Shown here: positions 41,990 to 51,155 of the stretch, one piece after another | Numbering within the stretch: position 1 is the stretch's first letter | Layout of the letters: every line of letters starts with the position of its first letter | Assembly (NCBI GenBank): GCA_029204225.1 | Contig: CM055106.1 | Coordinates: 20,963,285-21,027,284, forward strand | Length of the DNA: 64,000 nt | Direction: 5' to 3' | Origin: Diphasiastrum complanatum | Taxonomy: Eukaryota; Streptophyta; Lycopodiopsida; Lycopodiales; Lycopodiaceae | Translations under genes and position numbers: made by a program | The notes under the pieces: generated by a model | Told to the model about the DNA's origin: nothing | What the model saw: only the letters and a program-made list of their open reading frames with translations | The model's database searches: none

Positions 41990-44900
41990 TTAACTTGCTA
42001 GTTTTACAACACTACTTTGTTCCAACTTAAGAATGATCGCCATCATCAGAATAGATCTCTTCTCAAGGATCCTAATATGTACAAAATAGGACACAACATA
42101 ATTGATATAGATAATAGTGTCCATATAGGATGCTTCACTATTTCTTACATCAATTTTACATAGAATCATAAAAATGGTACATGTAAAAGAACATAGAATC
42201 TCAATTAATGAATTCCTCCATGTATCCATCTCTGGTTTCTCTGTAAAATAGCAGCAAACAAGTTGTAAATGAAAGTGATCAACAAGTGTTTGCATGCCTC
42301 CTCCACATTTCACTATACATATAGTGAATGCAACATGTATCTCCATGAATGAACTTCCATCACCACCTTGCCTTTGTAGATCTTCAATCCATGAAAGCCT
42401 TTGAGTGAATGAATGCCAAAAAGATGTGTTCCCTACTCCATTTGAATGACCAAAACCTGAACTTGAAATACTTGAAGTACCTCCACAAGATTTGCACACA
42501 ACGCTTGATCCTACAATGTCAACAAGTTGCCAATTTGCCAACACTAGAATACTAGATCTTGAACTTTGTTCAAAAGAAAACATATTGACCACTTCAATAC
42601 CTTTCAAGATCTGAATGAATTCATGTACTTGATCATACAAACCAGCAATGATAACTATTCCATCTCCAAGATCCAAAGGATGCAAAACTATGGAACTAGT
42701 TTTATTGAAATTTGACAATTTCAACACATTGACATAACAATGTTCATACATGAGATTAGGCAAGTGAGGTAGAGTAAGAAGACACTTCCTTGCAGCTCCA
42801 AAGACCTTACTTGAACCTTCAAGAACCTGTAAAAACAGATCCAAAATGCCTTGACCATTTGTCTCTTCTTTGATGCTTTTCACTAGCTTCGAATTGCCAC
42901 TTGTCTCTTGGTGTTGATGAAGCAATCCAAGATCAACCTCTTGATCTTCCAATAAGACATCAAAGATCTTGCATATGTGAACATCTTCAGATCTGAAACT
43001 CTGAAGATACTCCCTCTCAAACACATGATTAAGATCCCACAAGATCTCATCAATGCTCAAATTTGACCCTTCACTATAGTTAGTGAAAACAATGCCACCA
43101 TCATAAACCAAAAGATAGATTCCAACATTTCCATTTAACATGAAGTAGAGTAGGTGAAGATGAGTATCAAACCTAATCAAAACAGCCCTCTTGAGTTCAT
43201 AACAAACCTCAATAAGCTCACCAATGATATCTCCCTTGCCTTGAAGAAGTTGCCACTTGAGTTGCTCCATGTAGTCTTCTTCAACCAACCTTTTGCCATC
43301 TTGACCATGAATGAACAATCCACCACAATCATAGAATGCTTTGAGTTGATGAAGAGATGTTAGATCCATGCTTTGGATCTTCCCAAGAACCACTCTTCCA
43401 TTGCCCTTTCCTTCACAAGACTCCCTCTTAATGCTAGCACCACAAAAGTTAGAAACCTCCCTCTTGATAGTTGCACCATAAGAAGTAGAAGACTCTTGAA
43501 TATTAGAAGCCAAGAAAAGAATCCTTAGTACCTTCAACATAAGAGTGATTGAAGTACTCTCTCTTTTCAAACATGAACTTCTACTCAATGATTTAGGTAA
43601 TGAGTCATATGATAATGATTCTTCCTCACTATCGTTCATAAAAACATCATTCAAAGTACATCCTACTTTGAACACTTCACATACTTCTCTTCCTTTTGAC
43701 TTGTGATCTCCCTCACCAAGTCTCATGATAGAAACCTTTGATCTACTCTTTTTATGAAGAAATGTGACACCACTTGTTGCACAAATGACTTTATCACAAA
43801 AAGATGTAAAAGAACCATTTCCTTCAAGCATGCTCAAAGCACCATCATCTTTTCCCACATGATTACATACATCAATATGAAAAGAATTAGAAGAACAACC
43901 ATCTTCTTGCAAAGAATGACACTTAGCATCTCCATCTTTTTCCATATGAACAAACAAGTCATTAGCAACAATCACTTCCAAAGAAGAATCTTCATCAACT
44001 CCATTGATGAAGTTAGCTCCTTCCTTACCTTTTCCATTTTTGCACTTGCCATCTAGCACCATTGAAGAACCACCAAGCCTTGGAAGTCCATGAGTAGAAG
44101 AGTACAAACATGATGCTAATTTAGCTCCACATGACTCCATATGACTAGTAGGTAACACTAGTGCATCTTCAAGATCCAATGGATCCAAAAAATTGACCAT
44201 AGATTCACCAAAGCTTGCCAAGTTAGCACAACAATTATCATCTCCAAGAAGTACATTAGATCTCAACCTAGATCTAGCATTTTGTTTCTTATGGCATTCA
44301 TTTGCAAAATGTCCTTTTATCCCACAATAAAAACATTTGAACTTGGACTTATCTTGCTTCCTACTTTGCAAAGAAGAAGAATGCTTTCCATGCTCCAAAC
44401 TACCTTGCTTGGACCACTTGCCTTTGAACTTGCCCTTTGTGAAAAGAGCTTCTTCATCTCCACCTTGTGTTGATGCACCACCACCTTTGGCTTGCAACCT
44501 ATGCTCTTCAGCCACCAAGATCTCTTGCAAGTCATTGACACTTGGCAAGGACTTTTGTATAGCAAAGCATTGTACAAGGTTAGAATGTTCATCAAGCAAA
44601 CCATTCAACATGACTTGAACTAGTTCCCCATCCTTTATGCTTTCATCTATGCATGCTAGATAATCATTCAAGGATTTAACCTTCAAGACAAATGAATGTG
44701 CACTCTCTCCCTCTCTTTGACAACTTTGGAAGATTTGCCTTCTTAGGGTGAGAACCCTAGATGTGGATTTGGACTCATAGATCTTCTTCAAAGCATTCCA
44801 TGCTTCACTTGAAGAAGTACATTTACCAACTTCTTTAAGAAGTTCATTGGTAACATTCATCTTTATGATATGTAAGGCTCTTTTAGCCCTTCTATCAAAA

Positions 44901-45064
44901 TTTAGTTGCTCTTGAAGAATTAGAGGTCTTTCTTCAATTCCCACAACTATATCCATTAGCTCATTCAACTCTAGTAAAGACTCCATCCTCACTTTCCAAG
45001 TTGAATAGTTTGTAGAGTTTAACCTCTCTTTAGCTTCCAACATGATTCCACCATTGGATGTCAT
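41990..45064 (-). CDS. Gag-X polyprotein of a non-autonomous copia element
   Basis: The ATG at 45064 is chosen because it aligns with the gag starts at 35497 and 3557; the open frame extends 22 codons further upstream without ATG. About 1,024 residues. Residues 1-200 are UBN2-type copia Gag ('STNYSTWKVRMESLLELNEL', 'VTNELLKEVGKCTSS'). A CCHC knuckle 'CFYCGIKGHFANEC' lies at about 254-267. The remaining ~750 residues (X) show no protease, integrase, RT or RNase H motif and no recognised domain. They align with the broken copy at 7.5-9.7 kb. Compared with that copy, the protease has been deleted just after the knuckle. The frame is open to 24 bp before the polypurine tract. The element must borrow Pol from another element. 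Alternatives: X is a captured host sequence or a structural extension of Gag. Confidence 0.8.
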   Translation of the reverse strand: MTSNGGIMLEAKERLNSTNYSTWKVRMESLLELNELMDIVVGIEERPLILQEQLNFDRRAKRALHIIKMNVTNELLKEVGKCTSSSEAWNALKKIYESKSTSRVLTLRRQIFQSCQREGESAHSFVLKVKSLNDYLACIDESIKDGELVQVMLNGLLDEHSNLVQCFAIQKSLPSVNDLQEILVAEEHRLQAKGGGASTQGGDEEALFTKGKFKGKWSKQGSLEHGKHSSSLQSRKQDKSKFKCFYCGIKGHFANECHKKQNARSRLRSNVLLGDDNCCANLASFGESMVNFLDPLDLEDALVLPTSHMESCGAKLASCLYSSTHGLPRLGGSSMVLDGKCKNGKGKEGANFINGVDEDSSLEVIVANDLFVHMEKDGDAKCHSLQEDGCSSNSFHIDVCNHVGKDDGALSMLEGNGSFTSFCDKVICATSGVTFLHKKSRSKVSIMRLGEGDHKSKGREVCEVFKVGCTLNDVFMNDSEEESLSYDSLPKSLSRSSCLKRESTSITLMLKVLRILFLASNIQESSTSYGATIKREVSNFCGASIKRESCEGKGNGRVVLGKIQSMDLTSLHQLKAFYDCGGLFIHGQDGKRLVEEDYMEQLKWQLLQGKGDIIGELIEVCYELKRAVLIRFDTHLHLLYFMLNGNVGIYLLVYDGGIVFTNYSEGSNLSIDEILWDLNHVFEREYLQSFRSEDVHICKIFDVLLEDQEVDLGLLHQHQETSGNSKLVKSIKEETNGQGILDLFLQVLEGSSKVFGAARKCLLTLPHLPNLMYEHCYVNVLKLSNFNKTSSIVLHPLDLGDGIVIIAGLYDQVHEFIQILKGIEVVNMFSFEQSSRSSILVLANWQLVDIVGSSVVCKSCGGTSSISSSGFGHSNGVGNTSFWHSFTQRLSWIEDLQRQGGDGSSFMEIHVAFTICIVKCGGGMQTLVDHFHLQLVCCYFTEKPEMDTWRNSLIEILCSFTCTIFMILCKIDVRNSEASYMDTIIYINYVVSYFVHIRILEKRSILMMAIILKLEQSSVVKLAS

Positions 45065-46225
45065 GATGCTAAAATCTTCTTGTGTCCTTAGGCTCTGTTC
45101 TAATGCACCTAGCACTCTCCTTTCTCTCAATAAATGAAGAAGGAGAAGATCTTAAAAGATTTAGAACCCTAAATGACCTCTATCTTGAAACTATTTGGCT
45201 TTCAAGCATAGAAAGGAAGATTGAAACACATGCAACACTTTGCACACACTAAGAATGGATTACAAACTCAAACCAACCTGAACACACTCTTGCTTAAGCT
45301 CTCAAACTTTCCAGCAAGTGACCAAATCAAGTTATGGTGTGAAGAGTTACTTGCATTCTTAGAAAATACCCAAAACTAGGATGCCAAAATTACCTAGTAA
45401 TGAACAAACTTGATCAACATATGATCACCACACTAAGATATTGATTCAACCTGTAAAACCACATGTAAACCACACTTCTAAAAGTTTATAAACTCCAGCA
45501 AGTGATAAATACAAGATTTAGAGGTGAATGAATGAGCACACTTAGTGAATCACAAGACTAGCTTCACTATCTTGTCAAATCTTGGTGTTTAGATGTAGAT
45601 CTAAGATCACTTCACATGAGAATGTTCCTCAACCTGTTAAGAACCTGAAAACACACTTGCATAATGGTTAACACCTTCCAGCAAATGCTCCAATCAAATT
45701 ACATAAGGAGAGTTACTTACATGCTCAACAAAGTACACCAAAATTTATGCCAAAATTGATGACAATCTTTACAATATGCTCTTCACAATGGAGCTTACAA
45801 TATGTTCACCCAAAAAAGGGGATCTTTCATCCAAATGGGAGATTTGCTCAGCCTTTAGGAGAATTACAACACACTCAAAAGAGCATTTGTCATCCACTTA
45901 AGGAGAAGTTTCATCCACTTAAGGAGAGTGTTCATCCAAGAATGGAGATTGTCAACAATAGGATTGAAAAGAACATTGTTAGTATTGAATATGCACAAGC
46001 CTCACAATCACAAATGATTAGGTGTTATGATCTGATCCAAAATAGTTTCTTTTCAGCCTCTGATCTTCAATAGACCTGAAATATGCTTTTGATCCACAAG
46101 TTCAACTCACAAAACAAAGGTTAGTAAGATTTGATCAACAAAGCAATGCAAAATCATGCTAGAACTTGATCAAACATCCAAATATCACCAAAAATGGAAT
46201 ACTTACTGTAAATAGAAGCCAACCA
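45065..46225 (-). mobile_element. Leader of the young copia element
   Basis: About 1.16 kb between primer-binding site and gag start, with repeated phrases (for example 'tgtaagtaactctccttatg' and relatives). A short tandem repeat at about 45890-45945 is built on 'tcatccacttaaggagaag'. The plus-strand ORF over it (45747-46073) is antisense and not supported as a gene. Confidence 0.7.
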
Positions 46226-46237
46226 GCTCTGATACCA
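46226..46237 (-). other. Primer-binding site of the young copia element
   Basis: TGGTATCAGAGC on the minus strand, directly after the LTR. Confidence 0.95.
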
Positions 46238-46884
46238 TGTGAAAAATACAGATCCTAAGTGGATCTAAACTCCAAGATCATTGGCTTGAATGCTTGCACT
46301 CCAAACTACATAAGCTAGGAATTGGCAACACATTCTATGCTACCTAGAATGCAAAGAACTTGATCAAAAAGCATTTATCACAAATGGAAACTTCCATAAA
46401 CATCAAGTGCGGCCCAAAATAGCATTATACAGTCCATAATACATCAGCCTACCACTTTTGGAAAGCACCTAAGATCATACACACAAAGCTTGAACTCAAT
46501 CACTACACAATGCCAACAATGGAAGGAGAACCCAATAGAAAAATCTCTCATTAAGCAAATGAATACAATGGATCTGCTCCAACCTGTTTCTCCACGGCCT
46601 ACCTGCTATATATAGCTGAGAGAGATGACTCTCTCTCCTCTCTCTAGACCCTCCTTACCTAAAATATGCCCTATATAGGTAAAATTGGCATATATGTCCA
46701 AAATACATGAAAATGGACTCATTTCGAAGGTCTTGAAGTTTGACACTTCTTCATACTGAAAAAATACACTTACTAAAAATATCTAGACCTGTTTCACACG
46801 TGTGAAAAGTCAGATCCTAAACTATGTGCCATTTTTAGCAATTTTGGCCTAAAACTAGACAAGGAAATGTTGACAATTTTCACA
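46238..46884 (-). mobile_element. 5' LTR of the young copia element
   Basis: 647 bp, near-identical to 41330-41976. Confidence 0.95.
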
Positions 46885-48006
46885 CATTGTATTGCAGTCT
46901 TGGATAGGAGCTCAAACTTGGTTCTCTTGGATTACAAGGGACAGATTTGTATGACAAAAGCTCTGCCTGGAGGGAACGCGAAGGGCACCGATATTGAACA
47001 AAATCTGATTGTTGCATCTGTGATTAAAAGCATGGCGAAAGGGAAAAGGTCAAAGTGCTTTCTTTGTATCTGCAAAGAGGTTCCAGAAGGGAAAAATGCA
47101 CAACAGAAAAACTTGCCAAAGGAGGTGGCAGATCTGCTAGCGGAATTTAGCGATGTGTTTCCAGAAGAACTCCCAGCTAAGTTACCTCCTCGAAGACCAG
47201 TGGACCATAAGATTGAGTTGGTACCAGGAACAGAACCAACTTCACGAGCACCTTATAGGATGTCCCAAGAAGAGTTGGTGGAACTGAAACGACAACTTGG
47301 TGAATTGATAGAGAAAGGATTCATTAGACCCAGTGCTTCGCCTTTTGGATCCCCTGTACTATTCGTGGAAAAGGCGGACAAGACACTGCGGATGTGTGTG
47401 GATTACCGCATGCTCAACAAGGGTACCATCAAGAACAAGTATCTCATGCCTAGAATTGATGACCTGTTCGACCAGCTCAAACATGCCAGATATTTTAGCC
47501 GAATAGATCTTAGATCTGGATATCACCAAATTCGAATAGCTAAAGGCGATGAGCACAAAATGGCTTTTCGAACACGGTATGGGAGTCATGAATTCAGGGT
47601 GATGCCGTTCGGTCTAACAAACGCACTAGCCACTTTTTGCACGTTGATGAACAACATTTTTCAAGACTGCTTAGATGAATTTGTCATTGTGTACATCGAT
47701 GACATCTTGGTGTTTAGTCGTAGCCTCAAAGATCACATTAAACATTTAAGGACTGTCCTTCAACGACTAAGGAAGAACAGCTTGTTCGCGAAAAGAGAAA
47801 AATGTGAATTTGTGATAGAGGAAGTTGATTTCCTTGGACACGTTATAGGCTACGGACGAATTCGGATGGATCCTAAGAAGATCTGGCTCCTAAGACTGTT
47901 CATGGCATCAAATCCTTTGTGGGCTTATGTAACTTTTACAGGAGATTCATTGAGGCATTTAGCAAAATTGTGGCACCACTGTTGGAGCAGACCAAGACTC
48001 ATTTGA
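46885..48006 (+). pseudogene. Chromovirus reverse transcriptase, right half of the interrupted pol
   Basis: This continues the protease frame after the copia. RT blocks are '[20 protein letters not shown]', '[20 protein letters not shown]', '[20 protein letters not shown]', '[15 protein letters not shown]' and the active site '[13 protein letters not shown]' at about 47686. A short indel near 47880-47915 throws the frame, and pol resumes at 47919 in another frame. Up to that point the RT is well preserved. Confidence 0.9.
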
Positions 48007-49997
48007 AGATGACATGGACACCAGAATGTGAAGCAGCGTTCCAAGAACTAAAACGACGGATCACTCAAGAACCTATTCTTGCCTTACCGGACTTTAGCAA
48101 ACCTTTTGAAAAACATACAGACGCGTCGAACTTTGCTATTGGGGTCGTGCTGATGCAAGACGGAAAACCTGTTGCATATTTTTCAAAGAAATTGAGTGAC
48201 GTAGAGCGACGATGGCCAACTCATGAAAAAGAAATGGTCGCAGTAGTTCAAGCAGTGGAGCATTGGAGACATTATGTGGTAGGAAAACCCTTTAAGACGT
48301 TCACTAATAATGTATCACTCAAGTACTTCTCATCCCAAGGTATGCTCACGCCAAAGCAAATGCGATGGCAAAACTTTCTCTCGAAATTCAATATAGACAT
48401 CGTACACACAGAGGGAAAGAACAATGTGATGGCGGACGCACTAAGTAGACAGGAACACTTGATGGCAACAGTGACAACTCAGGTGACTGACCTACTCCAA
48501 GAAATCAGGGAGAATTATGGTGCAGACGCGTTGGCAAAGGACTTAATGATTGAATTCCAGCTGGGAAAGCCTCATAAACATTTCACTTGGAAAGATCAAA
48601 TGGTTGTTTATAAACAACGCAGAGTATATGTCCCAGACAACATCAACCTGAGAAAAAAAGTCTTGCGAGAACATCATGACGTACTAGCCGTCGGACATCC
48701 AGGGGTGAATCGTATGTATGAACTTCTCAAAAGAGGCTTCTATTGGCCAGGTATGTGGGCAGACGTTGAATCCTATGTGCAAACATGCCCGACATGTCAA
48801 CAAGTGAAGGTGGAACCGCTAGCTCCAACAGGACTACTCCAACCATTATCGGTACCAGCATACCCATGGAATTCGGTGAGCATGGATTTGATTGTTCAAC
48901 TACCACGGTGCCAAGGCTTCGACTCAATTTATGTGGTGGTTGACCGCTTTTCAAAGCAAGTTCATCTAGTACCAACTAAAAGTTCAGTGACAGCTGAAGA
49001 AGTGGCAAGGTTATTTCTCAAATGTGTCTTCAAATACCACGGCCTGCCTAGAACGATTATTTCTGACCGAGACACCAAGTTTGTCGGAAAGTTTTGGACT
49101 TGTCTATTTAGCCTCGTGGGAACTGGACTGAATTTCAGCACTGCATATCACCCTCAGACAGATGGGCAAACGGAACGAGTCAATCGACAGATTGAACAAT
49201 ATTTACGAAATTATGTCTCTTGGGACCAATCCGATTGGGTCAACTACTTGGATATTCTCGAGTTTTCACATAACAACCAAGTGAACAGATCTACTGGAAG
49301 GGCACCCTTCGAGATAAGCACCGGTCAGCTACCGATTGTTCCAAGCTCTTTTATTACAGGCGTGCAGGAAACACCAGTACCTACTGTAGAGGAATTCATC
49401 AATGAGTGGCACACAAAGCTGACAGAGGTGAAGTCATTTTTAGAGCAGTCACAAAGGAGTATGGCAGCTAACGTAAACCCACATCGACGAGAACTGAAAT
49501 TTGAGGAAGGTGATCAAGTATGGCTGAACACAAAGAACATTGCGTTACCAAAAGGTTTTTCTCATAAGTTTGTTCGACCTTATGCGGGACCATATTATGT
49601 CACCAAGAAGATCAACCCAGTGGCTTACCGATTGGCGCTACCGTCCAGCTTGGATATACACAATGTGTTTCATATCTCATTACTCAAATGGTACAAACCA
49701 GATGAGCGATTTGATCGGCAACACGAACTCCGTCACCCACCAACGACACTTGATGATACAAAGAGGCAGCTTGTACCAGAACAAATATTGACACATAGAA
49801 AGCGAACTGGCGTTCAACGTGAATATCTAGTGAAGTGGCTACGGGCTCCACTTATTGAGGCTTCTTGGGAGTACGAAGACAAACTTAAGGAGGGAGCCCC
49901 TGAAGTACTAGCTGATTACCTGCAGAAGAACCAACGCAATAGCCGTTTTCCCAGATCGGCACACACAGCACTACCTGGCGGCATGCCTCCTACATAA
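47919..49997 (+). pseudogene. Chromovirus RNase H, integrase and chromodomain
   Basis: The frame starts inside RT connection sequence ('[20 protein letters not shown]'), so no start codon applies. RNase H has 'HTDASNFAIG' and 'ALSRQEH', but the block usually reading T-D-H-x-S-L-K reads 'FTNNVSLKY': the catalytic Asp is Asn. Integrase follows with its HHCC region ('GHPGVNRMYELLKRGFYWPG', 'CPTCQQVK') and a D-D-E core ('SMDLIVQLPRC', 'IISDRDTKF', 'YHPQTDGQTERVNRQIEQYL'). The end carries a chromodomain ('HRKRTGVQREYLVKWL', 'EASWEYE', about residues 620-660), placing the element in the chromoviruses, whose chromodomains steer integration to marked chromatin. The ORF is otherwise open. Confidence 0.9.
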
Positions 49998-50224
49998 ACA
50001 TTCATGGCCATTCTGAAGTTCAAGGAACTTCCAGGTATCTTTCTTAAGTTTGTCAATAAATCACTTGCAGCTTTACACAGGTTTTACATAAGTGAACTTT
50101 ATCCACACTTTTCCTGTGCTACTGCCAATGTATTTTTAATTCAAAGTTGTTAAGGCCGGTGAATTAAGCTTGTGCCATACGTCCTAGGTCTAGTTTGGCC
50201 CTGATGAGGACATCAGCTTTTTCA

Positions 50225-50237
50225 AACGAGGGGAGGA
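50225..50237 (+). other. Polypurine tract of the chromovirus
   Basis: The run 'aacgaggggagga' directly precedes the TGTTGTAAAG LTR start and would prime plus-strand synthesis. Confidence 0.75.
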
Positions 50238-51155
50238 TGTTGTAAAGCTGACTCAGGTGCACCCAGCGTGCCCTGTAAGACTCTAAGGGGTGACGCTCCC
50301 TAAGGTCCCAGAGCAAGTTAGAACGTCAAGGACTGAGCCTCCGACCTGTGGTGAGCCAGTCAAGTAGTCACAAGTCATGAGCTAGCTCTGGAGCTCGAGT
50401 CATGGCCTAGTCAGGAAGCAAGTTGATTCTGCCACTGGAACGGCTCCCGGGACCCATGTCTAGGAGCCAGACTGATTCTGCCAGGCTTGCCAGGCTTAAT
50501 CAGCAAAATAAAAACTAAGTCCTTAAAAGCGTGCTTTACCAGAAAGCACTATGTTTCAGAACAGAGGGGGTGCGCCGAATCACGGCAGAACTATAGGGGG
50601 AGTCCGGCAGACAAAAACTTGGGCAGCTCAACCAGCGCCAGGAATCCAGTCGCCAGGTCTCAGCTCCCTCTACCAGCACGAGCCAGGCACAATGCCCAGC
50701 ACGTGTTGGTGGCCCCGAGACCGGTCAGTCTATGTATGAATGTAACCTCTTCCAAATCTAATAAAGTTGATCCTTGGGGATGATTACCATTTTGGTTTCA
50801 CCTCCGGGACTGGTCCAAGTGGAAGGACCCTTACTACAACCTTTTTGCGTCGCTGGCGCCTAAGTGTCCCTGTCATCGACATGGGGCTTGCCGCTATGCC
50901 GATTGGTCAGTTTGGCGACCACTATGCCTTGGGTTTCATGTGTGGCTTGTCTTTGCCTTTGGTTACCTTTTGGGGACGGATTCTGAGTTGGCTTTCGGGT
51001 TGGTTGGGATTCCAGTTTTCTTAAGTCTGAATGGTTAAGCTTGTTACGTTTCTGAGTTGGCTTTTACGTAAGTGCATGATGGATGAATGTTAGACTTAAG
51101 CGCGTGTTGGGGAAACCGCTCAAGTCCCAGGGCCCTTTGAGACGTCGGCGCAACA
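50238..51155 (+). mobile_element. Chromovirus 3' LTR, full length
   Basis: 918 bp from TGTTGTAAAGC to GCAACA, with matching TGTTG/CAACA ends. Its last 631 bp match the truncated 5' LTR. LINE sequence follows immediately. Confidence 0.9.

Larger units (their letters stand above)
41325..46889 (-). mobile_element. Complete young copia element of family A (copy 3)
   Basis: This is a minus-strand element of 5,555 bp (41330-46884) with two 647-bp LTRs, flanked by the target-site duplication cattg at 41325-41329 and 46885-46889. The LTRs (41330-41976 and 46238-46884) begin TGTGAAAA and end TTTTTCACA on the minus strand. By eye they differ at one position (t at 41524, c in the partner). The primer-binding site, leader, one long ORF and polypurine tract are all in place. 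It interrupts the protease-RT frame of a chromovirus. Confidence 0.95.

Noticed and set aside
43154-44618. Plus-strand ORFs within 41.9-45.1 kb
   Set aside because: Shadows of the long Gag-X frame on the other strand.
45747-46073. 108-codon plus-strand ORF
   Set aside because: Antisense to the copia leader and built partly from a short tandem repeat; no motif.
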